Below are positions 1-8,601 of a DNA stretch of 42,673 nucleotides, one piece after another; positions within the stretch are counted from its first letter, which is position 1, and each line of letters opens with the position of its first letter. A program made the translations under genes and the position numbers. The DNA lies in NCBI RefSeq assembly GCF_019334305.1, contig NZ_JAHWGH010000006.1, positions 1 through 42,673 of the forward strand, in the 5' to 3' direction. Below the pieces are notes generated by a model, which worked only from the letters and a program-made list of their open reading frames with translations, was not told the origin of the DNA and did not search any database. The DNA comes from Rossellomorea orangium (GTDB lineage Bacteria > Bacillota > Bacilli > Bacillales > Bacillaceae_B).

Positions 1-98
<98 letters not shown>

Positions 99-178
99 GA
101 AACAAATTCTTTTTCGTACAATCACTTTATTTGTGAAGGTGCATATAGTAAGATAGAATATAGTAACATTTTTATCGT

Positions 179-252
<74 letters not shown>

Positions 253-369
253 TACCATTTTGATTTATTTATGAATTAGGCAGTTGATAATTCGCGATGA
301 GTCACGTATGGATAGTTATTTTCGCTAACGCGAGGTAAGGAAACCTATTTTGCTAGCGCAAAAAGCTTT

Positions 370-446
370 GGTCCGGTAGTTCAGTTGGTTAGAATGCCTG
401 CCTGTCACGCAGGAGGTCGCGGGTTCGAGTCCCGTCCGGACCGCCA
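370..446 (+). tRNA. tRNA-Asp (GTC)
   Basis: A 77-base cloverleaf with acceptor arms GGTCCGG and CCGGACC, anticodon GTC, and an encoded CCA at 444-446. It follows tRNA-fMet in the same order as the B. subtilis trnE cluster. A hairpin terminator begins 14 bases downstream. Confidence 0.96.
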
Positions 447-459
447 TTTCTGTTCATTC

Positions 460-487
460 AAACGAAACATTGTTTCGTTTTTTTTAT
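460..487 (+). terminator. terminator of the rRNA-tRNA operon
   Basis: Arms AAACGAAA (from 460) and TTTCGTTT (to 480) form a hairpin with a very short loop. It runs into a T tract, so it is the likely end of the 5S/tRNA transcript. Confidence 0.8.
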
Positions 488-550
488 TGTCTTTTTTCAG
501 AACCTTTACTCTCATACCCCAAAAAGGGTAAACTACATATATACATTCTC

Positions 551-583
551 CCTTAGGGTAACAAACGATCCTAAGGTTTTTTT
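551..583 (+). terminator. second terminator, or leader attenuator, before tsaE
   Basis: A perfect stem CCTTAGG (551-557) / CCTAAGG (570-576) with a 12-base loop is followed by seven T. It sits 30 bases before the tsaE start and 64 bases after the previous terminator. A TACCC at 515-519 can pair with GGGTA at 526-530 or with GGGTA at 556-560, and the second pairing would invade this stem. It may simply back up the tRNA terminator or act as an attenuator; the sequence does not decide. Confidence 0.65.
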
Positions 584-613
584 ATACTCTAAATGATGAT
601 TGAGGAGATTAAC

Positions 614-1069
614 ATGAATCAGTTCGAGGTTTTAACAAACAGCCCGGAAGAAACAGGCCGCTTTGCAGAAAAGCTGGCAGCACTATTAGAGCCAGGGGCT
701 GTATTAACATTGGAAGGTGACCTTGGAGCGGGGAAGACAACGTTTACGAAAGGTCTTGCGAAGGGTCTTGGTGTCACGAAAACCGTGAACAGTCCCACCT
801 TTACTATCATTAAAGAATATAAGGGGCATTTGCCTCTTTATCATATGGATGTATACAGACTCGATGATTCCTTTGAAGATCTGGGATTCGACGAATACTT
901 TGAAGGAGAAGGTGTGACGGTCGTCGAGTGGGCGCATCTCATACAGGATCAACTTCCGGAAGAGTTGTTGAGTCTGTCGATATACCGTGAAGGCGATTCT
1001 AAGAGAAGGATCGTGTTGAAGCCATATGGAGCCCGATATAGTGAATTGTGTAAGGAGATTGTGTCATGA
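614..1069 (+). CDS. tsaE: tRNA t6A biosynthesis ATPase TsaE
   Basis: TsaE is the small P-loop ATPase of the bacterial threonylcarbamoyladenosine (t6A37) machinery and acts in the cytoplasm with TsaB and TsaD. The 151-residue product has the Walker A motif GDLGAGKTT at residues 35-43, followed by the family signatures SPTF, MDVYRL and VVEWAHL. Length matches the family (about 150). An in-frame ATG at 593 would add seven residues, but 614 has GAGGAGA at 602-608 with good spacing, so I chose 614. The stop overlaps the tsaB start (ATGA at 1066-1069), which implies translational coupling. B. subtilis has thiL just upstream; here it is absent. Confidence 0.95.
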   Translation: MNQFEVLTNSPEETGRFAEKLAALLEPGAVLTLEGDLGAGKTTFTKGLAKGLGVTKTVNSPTFTIIKEYKGHLPLYHMDVYRLDDSFEDLGFDEYFEGEGVTVVEWAHLIQDQLPEELLSLSIYREGDSKRRIVLKPYGARYSELCKEIVS

Positions 1070-1767
1070 CGATATTAGCAATAGATACATCCAATTATCC
1101 GTTTGGGGTTGCCCTCATTCAGGAGGACAGAGTAATTGGAGAGTACATTACCTATATTAAAAAAAATCATTCTGTAAGAGCGATGCCTGCCATCGAGCAG
1201 TTATTGAAAGACTGTGGGATAGAGGCTAAGGAGCTAACGAAGATCGTCGTTGCAAACGGTCCAGGTTCCTATACGGGCGTACGGATTGGAGTCACATTGG
1301 CCAAGACTCTTGCATGGTCATTGAGTATCCCTCTTATACCGGTTTCAAGCCTCGCCACACTGGCTTCATCTGGAAGGTATTTTTCAGGATATATTGTTCC
1401 TTTGTTTGATGCAAGAAGAGGACAGGTATATACAGGACTCTATGAGTTTCAAGGAGACCAACTTGTTTGCAAGGAAGAGGATCGAAATGTGATGCTTGAG
1501 GAATGGGTCATAAAGTTAAAAGAGTTGGATAAAGATATATTATTCGTCGGGAATGATGTCTCCCTGCATGAAAATAAGATTCAGGAAGTACTGGGAAAAC
1601 AGGCGAGAATCGCTCCGTTTGTCAGTCATAATCCACGCCCGTCCGAGCTTGCTTATATTGGAATGGGTCTTAAAGAAACGACGGCTCATGAAGTGCTCCC
1701 TAATTATATTAGGATGGCAGAAGCCGAAGTGAAGTGGCTGGAGTCTCAAAAAAATCTCAATAAATGA
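1066..1767 (+). CDS. tsaB: tRNA t6A biosynthesis protein TsaB
   Basis: TsaB is the catalytically inactive ASKHA-fold paralogue of TsaD and the dimerisation platform for the t6A-forming complex. The 233-residue product begins with the phosphate-1-like LAIDTSN and contains the family block GPGSYTGVRIGV near residues 66-77, then AKTLAWSL. Length is normal for Bacillus YdiC. It starts inside the end of tsaE and is followed 16 bases later by rimI, so it is the second gene of a tsaE-tsaB-rimI-tsaD operon. Confidence 0.95.
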   Translation: MTILAIDTSNYPFGVALIQEDRVIGEYITYIKKNHSVRAMPAIEQLLKDCGIEAKELTKIVVANGPGSYTGVRIGVTLAKTLAWSLSIPLIPVSSLATLASSGRYFSGYIVPLFDARRGQVYTGLYEFQGDQLVCKEEDRNVMLEEWVIKLKELDKDILFVGNDVSLHENKIQEVLGKQARIAPFVSHNPRPSELAYIGMGLKETTAHEVLPNYIRMAEAEVKWLESQKNLNK

Positions 1768-1783
1768 TAAGGATCGTTACGAC

Positions 1784-2221
1784 ATGGATATACGATTTAT
1801 GACAGTCGATGATTTAGATGATGTAATGGAAATTGAAAATCAATCTTTTAGCATTCCTTGGAGCCGGGACGCTTTCTTGAATGAGCTTGAACACAATCAT
1901 TTGTCCAGTTATCTTGTGGCGGAGGATGGGGACAGGCTTGCAGGCTATTGTGGGGTATGGCTCGTCGTGGATGAGGCACATATCACAAATGTGGCCGTTT
2001 TACCAGATTATCGGGGACAGGGCATGGGAGAAGCTCTCATGCGCAAGATTATGGGAATCGCCATTGAATTTGGCGCCCGGGTGATGACGCTAGAGGTCAG
2101 GATCTCAAACGCACCTGCCCAGCATTTATATCGGAAGCTCGGCTTTCAGGATGGCGGGATCCGTAAACGATACTATTCGGACAATCAAGAGGATGCTTTA
2201 GTAATGTGGGTGAACTTATGA
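1784..2221 (+). CDS. rimI: ribosomal protein S18 alanine N-acetyltransferase RimI
   Basis: A GNAT-family N-acetyltransferase of 145 residues. The acetyl-CoA pyrophosphate-binding loop appears as [11 protein letters not shown] near residues 84-94, preceded by the usual strand ITNVAVLP. The C-terminal LYRKLGF and YY motifs are typical of RimI. In B. subtilis the same position between tsaB and tsaD is held by rimI (ydiD). The substrate is known from E. coli (S18 N-terminus) and is inferred here. The last codons overlap the tsaD start. Confidence 0.92.
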   Translation: MDIRFMTVDDLDDVMEIENQSFSIPWSRDAFLNELEHNHLSSYLVAEDGDRLAGYCGVWLVVDEAHITNVAVLPDYRGQGMGEALMRKIMGIAIEFGARVMTLEVRISNAPAQHLYRKLGFQDGGIRKRYYSDNQEDALVMWVNL

Positions 2222-3234
2222 AGAAGGATATATTTGTATTGGGAATCGAAACAAGCTGCGATGAAACAGCCGTTGCGATTATTAAAAATGGAACAGAAAT
2301 TGTGACGAATATTGTTTCGTCTCAGATTGAAAGTCATAAGCGATTTGGTGGCGTGGTACCTGAAATTGCGTCACGCCATCATGTGGAGCAAGTTACATTT
2401 GTACTGGAGGAAGCTCTGGAACAAGCCGGGATGACCATGGACAATATTGATTGTGTTGCAGTGACTGAGGGGCCGGGGTTAGTAGGTGCGCTTTTAATTG
2501 GTGTCAATGCGGCCAAAGCACTTGCGTTTGCCCATAATAAACCATTAGTCGGAGTTCATCATATTGCAGGGCATATCTATGCAAATCGTCTATTGAAAGA
2601 GATGGAATTCCCACTCCTTTCCCTGGTCGTTTCAGGAGGACATACTGAGCTTATTCTCATGAAAGAGCACGGTTCCTTTGAGGTCATCGGTGAAACACGT
2701 GATGATGCAGCTGGAGAAGCTTATGATAAGGTAGCCCGTACCTTGGGTCTTCCGTATCCGGGTGGTCCACATATCGACCGTTTGGCACATGAGGGCGAAC
2801 CAAGTATTGATCTTCCACGGGCATGGCTTGAGGAAGGATCTTATGATTTCAGCTTCAGTGGGCTTAAATCAGCCGTTATCAACACTTTACACAATGCGAA
2901 ACAAAAAGGGATAAATATTCCTCCACAGGATTTGGCAGCAAGCTTTCAAGCCAGTGTAATTGATGTGTTAGTGACCAAAACCTTAAAAGCAGTAAAGGAA
3001 CATGAAGTGGAGCAAGTACTCCTGGCCGGAGGAGTGGCGGCTAATAAAGGATTGCGTGCTGCATTACAAGAAGCATTTGAAGGAATGGATGCGGAGTTGA
3101 TCATCCCGCCGTTATCCTTATGTACAGATAATGCCGCCATGATTGCGGCAGCCGGGACGATATTATTTGAACAAGGCAAAAGGGGAAGCATGGATATGAA
3201 TGCTCACCCTGGACTTGATATCGAGAGTTTTTAA
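2218..3234 (+). CDS. tsaD: tRNA N6-adenosine threonylcarbamoyltransferase TsaD
   Basis: This is the catalytic subunit that transfers threonylcarbamoyl from TC-AMP to A37 of ANN-decoding tRNAs. The 338-residue ASKHA-fold protein shows [10 protein letters not shown] at residues 8-17, the metal-binding HxxxH at H115 and H119, SGGHTEL around residue 140, and [12 protein letters not shown] near the C-terminus. A GTG at 2206 would extend it by four residues, but ATG 2218 overlaps the rimI stop as ATGA with GGGTGA before it. It is the last gene of the t6A operon; a strong terminator follows. Older name gcp. Confidence 0.96.
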   Translation: MKKDIFVLGIETSCDETAVAIIKNGTEIVTNIVSSQIESHKRFGGVVPEIASRHHVEQVTFVLEEALEQAGMTMDNIDCVAVTEGPGLVGALLIGVNAAKALAFAHNKPLVGVHHIAGHIYANRLLKEMEFPLLSLVVSGGHTELILMKEHGSFEVIGETRDDAAGEAYDKVARTLGLPYPGGPHIDRLAHEGEPSIDLPRAWLEEGSYDFSFSGLKSAVINTLHNAKQKGINIPPQDLAASFQASVIDVLVTKTLKAVKEHEVEQVLLAGGVAANKGLRAALQEAFEGMDAELIIPPLSLCTDNAAMIAAAGTILFEQGKRGSMDMNAHPGLDIESF

Positions 3235-3241
3235 AGGTAAG

Positions 3242-3273
3242 GCTTGAGCGAAGATTTCGTTCAAGCTTTTTTT
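3242..3273 (+). terminator. terminator of the tsaE-tsaD operon
   Basis: An 11-pair stem (3242-3252 with 3256-3266, one G-T wobble) closes on a GAT loop and is followed by seven T. It starts seven bases after the tsaD stop. Confidence 0.92.
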
Positions 3274-3350
3274 CGTTTCGGATATCCACGTCTGTTGATA
3301 TCGTGTGAGTAATCTACAGAATCTCCGATGAATGTGAACGAACATACGTT

Positions 3351-3531
3351 TTATCAACAGATTGTGGATAAGTTGTTAGTAACTTATTAAAAAATGTGTA
3401 CAGCATGTGAAAAAACCGTAGAACAAACTTCCATTTATTGGGTTTTTGCTGTGGATAAATAAGGTTATTCTTGTGGATATTGTGGAAAAGTGATATGAAT
3501 AACGGTTCATACGTGTTTTGGTTGTGGATAA
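3351..3531. promoter_or_regulatory. DnaA-box cluster downstream of tsaD (gcp)
   Basis: The 350-base gap between tsaD and the ABC-F gene holds no coding sequence. It carries repeated 9-mers matching the DnaA box TTATCCACA or its complement TGTGGATAA. Perfect boxes on the minus strand lie at 3363-3371, 3450-3458 and 3523-3531. One-mismatch boxes lie at 3351-3359 (TTATCAACA, plus strand), 3472-3480 (TGTGGATAT) and 3481-3489 (TGTGGAAAA). The first two face each other across three bases, and 3472-3489 is a direct tandem. B. subtilis is known to have a DnaA-box cluster beside gcp that titrates DnaA and tunes initiation; this looks like the same element. Confidence 0.85.
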
Positions 3532-3540
3532 TTATGTGGA

Positions 3541-3579
3541 ATAAGAAAGGATTGGGGAGTAGTACTTATCCCCAATCCT
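3541..3579 (-). terminator. terminator of the ABC-F gene
   Basis: Arms at 3548-3558 and 3569-3579 (AGGATTGGGGA / TCCCCAATCCT) make an 11-pair stem with a 10-base loop. It begins six bases past the minus-strand stop, and the strand then reads TTCTTAT, a moderate U tract. Confidence 0.8.
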
Positions 3580-3584
3580 GTGGA

Positions 3585-5525
3585 TTACTGTCCTAGCAGT
3601 TCTTCAAGTTCTGTCCATTCTTCTAGTAAAGAATCCAGTTCTTCTTTTGCTTTTGTGAGTGATTCATTGATGTCCTGCACTTTCTCGTGATCTTGAAAGA
3701 TTTCCGGATCACAGAGAAGGTCTTCTTTTTCCTGTATGGTTGTTTCAAGGGTTTCCATAAGGTCTTCGATTTCCTCTACTCTGCGCTTTCGTTGACGTTC
3801 GAGTTTTTTCGCTTCTTTATCAATCTTATGGGTTTGTTTTTGAGTCGTACTTTGAGATAGAGCTGTTTTACCTTGTTCCAAACTTTCAAGTGCTGCAAGC
3901 TCTTCCTGTTGCTGTAACTTCTCGACATAATAATCATAATCACCAAGGTATTCGGTTGATCCCTGCTTGGATAATTCCACGACCTTGGTGGCAATGCGGT
4001 TGATGAAATAACGGTCATGGGAAACGAAGAGGATGGTCCCTGGATAGTCGATCAGGGCATTCTCCAGCACTTCCTTACTGTCTAAATCCAGATGGTTAGT
4101 CGGTTCATCGAGTATAAGGACGTTCCCTTTTTCCATCATTAGCTTGGAGAGGGCTAAACGGGCTTTTTCTCCACCGCTTAATGTCGATACGGGCTTCAGG
4201 ACATCTTCCCCGGAGAAGAGGAAGTTGCCGAGTACCGTACGGATCTCTTTCTCCATCTTCATCGGGTATTCGTCCCACAGTTCATTCAAGACCGTCTTGT
4301 TGGATGAGAGTTCGGCTTGTTCCTGGTCGTAGTAACTGATGGACACATTGGATCCGAATTTAAATGCACCGTCCAAAGGCTGAAGCTTATTCACCAATGT
4401 TTTTAACAGTGTCGATTTGCCGACTCCGTTCGGGCCGACGAGTGCGATGCTGTCCCCTTTTTTGACAGAAAAGTCAATATGGGAGGAAATGGTCTCACTC
4501 TCCCCATATCCGATGGTAAGATCCTGGACGTGGAGAACATCATTTCCGCTTGGGCGGTCGATCTGAAACGCGAAGTTGGCGGATTTCTCATCCCCGAGGG
4601 GACGGTCCATCATATCCATGCGCTCTAATTTCTTCCGGCGGCTCTGTGCCATCTTTGTGGTGGAGGCCCGTGCAATATTCCGTTGGATGAAGTCTTCAAG
4701 CTTTGCGACTTCCTGCTGCTGGCGCTCGAACATTTTCAGATCTTTTTCGTAGTCTTCTGCTTTTTGTTCAAGGTATCTGCTGTAGTTCCCCAGGTATTTC
4801 TTGCTCCGGTTCCGGGAAATCTCATATACTTGATTGACGACGCTGTCTAAGAAATAGCGATCATGGGAAACGATCAGGACCGCACCTGCATAGCTTTGCA
4901 GATAGGTCTCGAGCCATGATAATGTTTCGATATCCAAGTGGTTGGTCGGTTCATCAAGGATGAGGATGTCAGGCTTGGTGAGTAGAAGCTTACCGAGAGC
5001 AAGTCGGGTTTTCTGACCACCGCTCAAAGTGGATATCTTGGTTTCATAATCGAAATCGGCAAAGTTCAATCCGTGAAGGACGGAACGGATATCGGCTTCA
5101 TATTGATAACCTCCTGAATCTTTGAAGCGGATCTGAAGTTCATCATATTCTTTTAATACCCGTTGATAGACTTCTTCGGCTTCATATACAGATGGATCTG
5201 CCATCTGCTGCTCCAATGCTCGTAATTGGGTTTCCTGACGGCGCAATTCTTCGAAGACGGTCAACATTTCGGACCAAATCGATAAATCCGACTCCAAGCC
5301 AGTGTTCTGTGCCAAGTATCCGATGGAGACACCTTTTGGCTTTGTAATCTCACCCGCATCATAGGAAAGATGACCTGCGATTATTTTTAGAAGCGTCGAC
5401 TTCCCGGCTCCGTTACGTCCAACAAGGGCGACGCGATCTCTTGTCTGTATTTCAAGTTTAATATTTGATAGGATATTATCTGCACCAAAGTTTTTCGTTA
5501 ATTGATTCACTTGTAGAAGAATCAT
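3585..5525 (-). CDS. ydiF: ABC-F family ribosome-associated ATPase (YdiF type)
   Basis: A 646-residue soluble protein with two ABC cassettes and no membrane segment, the hallmark of ABC-F proteins that act on ribosomes rather than as transporters. Cassette 1 has Walker A GRNGAGKST at residues 36-44, signature LSGGQKTRLAL and Walker B ILILDEPTNHLD. Cassette 2 has GPNGVGKST, LSGGEKARLAL and LILDEPTNHLD. A linker between them contains the charged helical pair expected of the P-site-tRNA interaction motif, and the last 100 residues form a Glu/Lys-rich coiled coil. The start has AGAGGTGAAA upstream. It matches B. subtilis YdiF in position and orientation. Whether it confers antibiotic protection cannot be read here. 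Confidence 0.92.
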   Translation of the reverse strand: MILLQVNQLTKNFGADNILSNIKLEIQTRDRVALVGRNGAGKSTLLKIIAGHLSYDAGEITKPKGVSIGYLAQNTGLESDLSIWSEMLTVFEELRRQETQLRALEQQMADPSVYEAEEVYQRVLKEYDELQIRFKDSGGYQYEADIRSVLHGLNFADFDYETKISTLSGGQKTRLALGKLLLTKPDILILDEPTNHLDIETLSWLETYLQSYAGAVLIVSHDRYFLDSVVNQVYEISRNRSKKYLGNYSRYLEQKAEDYEKDLKMFERQQQEVAKLEDFIQRNIARASTTKMAQSRRKKLERMDMMDRPLGDEKSANFAFQIDRPSGNDVLHVQDLTIGYGESETISSHIDFSVKKGDSIALVGPNGVGKSTLLKTLVNKLQPLDGAFKFGSNVSISYYDQEQAELSSNKTVLNELWDEYPMKMEKEIRTVLGNFLFSGEDVLKPVSTLSGGEKARLALSKLMMEKGNVLILDEPTNHLDLDSKEVLENALIDYPGTILFVSHDRYFINRIATKVVELSKQGSTEYLGDYDYYVEKLQQQEELAALESLEQGKTALSQSTTQKQTHKIDKEAKKLERQRKRRVEEIEDLMETLETTIQEKEDLLCDPEIFQDHEKVQDINESLTKAKEELDSLLEEWTELEELLGQ

Positions 5526-5603
5526 GACGTTTCACCTCTATTTCATAGTGCTAGTGTACCGTATTCGAGAGGGGAACGGCAATAAAACACCTATTAATCT
5601 TCG

Positions 5604-5632
5604 TACACTTTGGATAAAATATAGTGTATGAT
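5604..5632 (+). promoter_or_regulatory. candidate promoter of rex
   Basis: A TATGAT -10 (5627-5632) lies 17 bases after a weak -35 TACACT (5604-5609). TACACT and AGTGTA (5623-5628) form an inverted repeat around the spacer, which could be an operator, though it does not match the known Rex consensus TTGTGA-N6-TCACAA. Confidence 0.4.
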
Positions 5633-5715
5633 GAGTAGTAGAGTTTATTAATACTGTGTGCTTTCTATTTTGGAAGCGGTATCAGAGGTTTTGAAAAGAT
5701 GTGGGGGAATACAAT

Positions 5716-6393
5716 ATGAACCAGGATACAACGAAAATTCCACAGGCAACTGCCAAGCGCCTTCCGTTATACTATCGTTTTATCAAGAACCTGTACTCAT
5801 CCGGTAAGCAGAGGGTGTCATCGAAGGAATTAAGTGAAGCGGTGAAGGTTGATTCTGCCACCATCCGCAGAGACTTTTCTTACTTTGGGGCATTGGGGAA
5901 GAAGGGATATGGCTATAATGTCAATTACCTACTATCCTTTTTCCGAAAGACGTTAGATCAGGATGCCCTTACGAAGGTTGTGCTGATCGGGGTGGGGAAC
6001 CTGGGTACAGCGTTTCTTCATTATAATTTCATCAAAAATAATAATACGAAGATCGAGATGGCATTTGAAGTGGATGAAAATAAGGTCGGGACGCAAATCA
6101 GTGATGTACCCGTTTTTCATTTAAATGATTTAGAAGAGAAGCTTGTAGGGCATGATATTGAAGTAGCGATCTTGACGGTGCCGGCATCTTCTGCTCAAAA
6201 TATCACAGACCGATTGGTTTCTTCTAATATTAAAGGGATCCTGAATTTCACTCCTGCGAGATTGACGGTACCGGATCATATCCGCGTCCATCATATCGAC
6301 TTGGCTGTCGAGCTTCAGTCACTCGTTTATTTTTTGAAGCATTACTCAGAGGATGACACGGAAATGTCACAAGATGGAATCATAACAGAATAG
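5716..6393 (+). CDS. rex: redox-sensing transcriptional repressor Rex
   Basis: Rex senses the NADH/NAD+ ratio and represses fermentative and respiratory genes when NADH is low. The 225-residue product has an N-terminal winged helix ([20 protein letters not shown] around residues 43-62), then a Rossmann domain opening with [13 protein letters not shown] (GxGxxG), and a C-terminal domain-swapping helix ([18 protein letters not shown]). A GTG at 5701 would add five residues, but ATG 5716 follows the GTGGGGGA ribosome-binding site and matches known Rex N-termini ([21 protein letters not shown]). In B. subtilis moaC separates ydiF and rex; here it is missing. Confidence 0.96.
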   Translation: MNQDTTKIPQATAKRLPLYYRFIKNLYSSGKQRVSSKELSEAVKVDSATIRRDFSYFGALGKKGYGYNVNYLLSFFRKTLDQDALTKVVLIGVGNLGTAFLHYNFIKNNNTKIEMAFEVDENKVGTQISDVPVFHLNDLEEKLVGHDIEVAILTVPASSAQNITDRLVSSNIKGILNFTPARLTVPDHIRVHHIDLAVELQSLVYFLKHYSEDDTEMSQDGIITE

Positions 6394-6419
6394 AAAATTC
6401 TTCATATTTACGTTATGAT
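6391..6419 (+). promoter_or_regulatory. candidate SigA promoter of tatA-tatC
   Basis: TAGAAA (6391-6396), overlapping the rex stop codon, is 17 bases from TATGAT (6414-6419), and 28 bases further lies the tatA start. Spacing is ideal and the -35 is moderate. Confidence 0.5.
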
Positions 6420-6447
6420 AGAATGGTAAAAGAGGAGGTGTCTCATT

Positions 6448-6618
6448 ATGTTAGGTGCAGGTAGTATCGTACTAATAACCGTTGTGGCTTTACTGATCTT
6501 TGGACCGAAGAAATTGCCCGAGTTAGGAAAAGCGGCTGGGAATACATTACGCGAATTCAAGAATGCAACAAAGGGCTTAGCAGATGATGAGGACGACAAC
6601 AGCAAAAAAGCTAAGTAG
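6448..6618 (+). CDS. tatA: Sec-independent (Tat) translocase protein TatA
   Basis: TatA/TatAy-type subunit that assembles into the pore for folded proteins carrying twin-arginine signals. The 56-residue product has one N-terminal membrane helix (about residues 5-20), the strictly conserved hinge FGPKKLPELG, an amphipathic helix (KAAGNTLREFKNATKG) and an acidic/lysine tail. AGAGGAGGTG lies eight bases before the ATG. It is nearly the same length as B. subtilis TatAy (57) and has the same partner next door. No TatB gene is present, as expected for minimal Gram-positive Tat systems. Confidence 0.95.
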   Translation: MLGAGSIVLITVVALLIFGPKKLPELGKAAGNTLREFKNATKGLADDEDDNSKKAK

Positions 6619-6624
6619 GGTAGG

Positions 6625-7407
6625 ATGAACGCCATGAGTCAAAGTCAAAGAGACATGACAGTCTATGAACATATAGGAGAATTGCAGAAACGACTCATGT
6701 TTGTAGTCGTTTTCTTCTTGTTGGCGGTTATCGTGAGTTTCTTTCTTGCGGAACCGTTAATTCGATATTTGCAGCACGCCGATGAGGCGAAAGAGCTGAC
6801 CATGAACGCCTTTCGGATCACAGACCCTCTCAAAATCTATATGGAAATGATCATGTTCATTGCCATCATCATGACATCACCCATCATTTTATACCAAGTG
6901 TGGTCATTCATTAGTCCGGGTCTATATGAGAGAGAGAGAAAGGTGACGCTCAGCTACATACCGATTTCTCTTTTGCTTTTCTTAGGTGGATTGTCATTTT
7001 CATATTTTATTTTGTTTCCGTACGTCGTGAAATTCATGATGGGGTTATCAACCAATCTGAATATCGAGCAAGTCATAGGAATAAATGAATACTTTCATTT
7101 CCTGTTTCAAATTACGATCCCATTTGGATTTTTGTTTCAGCTACCGGTCATCATGCTATTCCTGACCCGTTTGGGAATTGTCACGCCGATGCTGCTGGCC
7201 CAAATGAGGAAAGTCGCTTACTTCATCCTGTTGGTCGTTGCGGCCTTCATTACACCGCCTGATATCGTATCCCATATGATGGTGACGGTTCCTTTGCTGC
7301 TTCTATATGAAATCAGTATATGGATCTCCAAGATCGGATACAAAAAGGTGCTGGAAGCGGAGCAGAAGCTTGAAATGGAACAGTTCGAGAATATAAATAA
7401 GGATTGA
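6625..7407 (+). CDS. tatC: Sec-independent (Tat) translocase protein TatC
   Basis: TatC recognises twin-arginine signal peptides in the cytoplasmic membrane. The 260-residue protein shows six hydrophobic segments and family motifs: HIGELQKRL at the N-terminus, SPIILYQVWSFISPGLYERE, the FxxGxxFxYFxxFP loop, and the C-terminal TPPDIVSHMMVTVPLLLLYE. It follows tatA by six bases. Two starts are possible, ATG 6625 or ATG 6634; the latter has AGGA at 6622-6625 with better spacing. The stop codon lies inside a hairpin shared with the convergent gene. Position and sequence match B. subtilis TatCy. Confidence 0.95.
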   Translation: MNAMSQSQRDMTVYEHIGELQKRLMFVVVFFLLAVIVSFFLAEPLIRYLQHADEAKELTMNAFRITDPLKIYMEMIMFIAIIMTSPIILYQVWSFISPGLYERERKVTLSYIPISLLLFLGGLSFSYFILFPYVVKFMMGLSTNLNIEQVIGINEYFHFLFQITIPFGFLFQLPVIMLFLTRLGIVTPMLLAQMRKVAYFILLVVAAFITPPDIVSHMMVTVPLLLLYEISIWISKIGYKKVLEAEQKLEMEQFENINKD

Positions 7408-7431
7408 TCAAATGATCAATCCTTATTTTTT
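7396..7431. terminator. bidirectional terminator between tatC and ydiK
   Basis: A perfect 15-pair stem (7396-7410 with 7413-7427) with a two-base spacer is followed by T's on the plus strand and by TTATAT on the minus strand. The tatC stop (7405-7407) and the ydiK stop (7423-7425 on the minus strand) both lie within the stem. Confidence 0.9.
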
Positions 7432-7632
7432 GTTCTTTATTTGTTTTTTGATCTTGAAATGCAACATGATCATCCGTAGCCCGGAACCGAAGTCCAGGGT
7501 CGCAAGAAAGATGAGCATGTACGTGAAAAATCCCCAACCTTCATCATTCTGTACATTTTGTACAGCAAAGTATGTGAAGAGCACACCGAGAAGGAGATAG
7601 ATCACTCCTGAGAATAATGGTGATCTCCTCAT
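7423..7632 (-). CDS. ydiK: small membrane protein YdiK (DUF4305 type)
   Basis: A 69-residue protein with two predicted membrane helices (about residues 7-24 and 33-57) and a lysine-rich cytoplasmic-looking tail. Its function is unknown. Its place between tatC and the CPBP protease, its orientation and its size match B. subtilis YdiK (63 residues). The start overlaps the end of the upstream protease gene by four bases, so the two are likely co-translated. Confidence 0.8.
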   Translation of the reverse strand: MRRSPLFSGVIYLLLGVLFTYFAVQNVQNDEGWGFFTYMLIFLATLDFGSGLRMIMLHFKIKKQIKNKK

Positions 7633-8372
7633 AGAAATAATCCTCCAATAAATCCTTGTATTTTTTCAGCTTCGTTCATCATTTTCTCGATTTCGTCCTT
7701 ATAGATAGATTGCATTAGAACGACCGTTGTATTCATGGCAACGTGGGCAAATATTGGCACCAGGATCCGCTTCGTTTTTACATAAAGGAAGGCGAATGTG
7801 AAGCCCATCGCGGAATAAAGGATCACATGCTCCGGCTCGAAATGGGCTAGAGCGAAAATGACCGAGCTGATCAGAGCGGCAAAGAAGAAATGCATCTTCT
7901 CGTAAAGCACGCCGAAAATGATCTTCCTGAATACGATCTCTTCCAATATAGGTCCGATGATGGCCGCGACCAGCATGGATAACGGCACTTTTTCAATGAT
8001 GCCGATGATCATCTGCGTATTTTCAGATCCCATTTGAATTCCCAGTGCATATTCAACTTGTATCGCAACCGATTGAGCGATGAATGCCATGAAGATCCCG
8101 AGAACCGCCCAAACAATCGAACGACCGGCACCCATGGGAGCACTCCGTTCAAGCCGGGTACTTGTTTCGCTTTTCCTGAGGATGCCTCCCACAATGAGAA
8201 GGGTCAGCGTGAAGCTGATGACAAGCCAGTATCCAGGGACAAGGCTCCGTACCGTCTCATCGGGTTTACCGAGGACGTCGACACCGATCTTATATAAAAG
8301 GGGTACCCCGACAATGCTTGAAAGCTGCATGACGATATAGGCAATTAAGATAAATCCAAAATGTTTTTTCAA
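7629..8372 (-). CDS. ydiL: CPBP-family intramembrane metalloprotease YdiL
   Basis: A 247-residue polytopic membrane protein with about six to eight hydrophobic segments. The CPBP (CAAX protease/bacteriocin-processing, Abi) motifs are present: EExxxR at E144-E145-R149, a His at 177, and HxxxN at H210-N214, the expected zinc-type active site within the membrane. Substrates are unknown. The start is a TTG (8370-8372 on the minus strand) with AAAAGGAGAT seven bases upstream; no closer ATG exists. It is divergent from groESL and coupled to ydiK downstream, as in B. subtilis. Confidence 0.88.
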   Translation of the reverse strand: MKKHFGFILIAYIVMQLSSIVGVPLLYKIGVDVLGKPDETVRSLVPGYWLVISFTLTLLIVGGILRKSETSTRLERSAPMGAGRSIVWAVLGIFMAFIAQSVAIQVEYALGIQMGSENTQMIIGIIEKVPLSMLVAAIIGPILEEIVFRKIIFGVLYEKMHFFFAALISSVIFALAHFEPEHVILYSAMGFTFAFLYVKTKRILVPIFAHVAMNTTVVLMQSIYKDEIEKMMNEAEKIQGFIGGLFL

Positions 8373-8562
8373 CGTTTGATCTCCTTTTGCACCTGTAAGA
8401 TAACGATCAACCTAGTTACTCCTGTACAATTCTACTAAGAAAAGCGGAACTGTTCAAATCTAAGGGTTTCATTCGTCCTGGAATATATGGGGAACGGGGG
8501 GCATAGGATAGGAGGGTGTGAAAAAAAGAGAAATATGACGAAAAAAATTTTAAGCAGGAGTC

Positions 8563-8594
8563 TTGCAAAATGAAAACGAATTAATTAATATAAT
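8563..8594 (+). promoter_or_regulatory. groESL promoter
   Basis: TTGCAA at 8563-8568 precedes TTAATA/TATAAT at 8585-8594. The best hexamer TATAAT (8589-8594) gives a 20-base gap and TTAATA gives 16, so the exact -10 is uncertain. It lies immediately upstream of the CIRCE operator. Confidence 0.65.
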
Positions 8595-8601
8595 AGTTGT
8601 G

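Noticed and set aside
593..613. Longer tsaE start at ATG 593
   Set aside because: The GAGGAGA site at 602-608 lies inside this extension and is correctly spaced for ATG 614 instead.
5604..5628. Rex operator in front of rex
   Set aside because: The inverted repeat TACACT/AGTGTA has a 13-base gap and does not match the Rex consensus, so autoregulation is not claimed.
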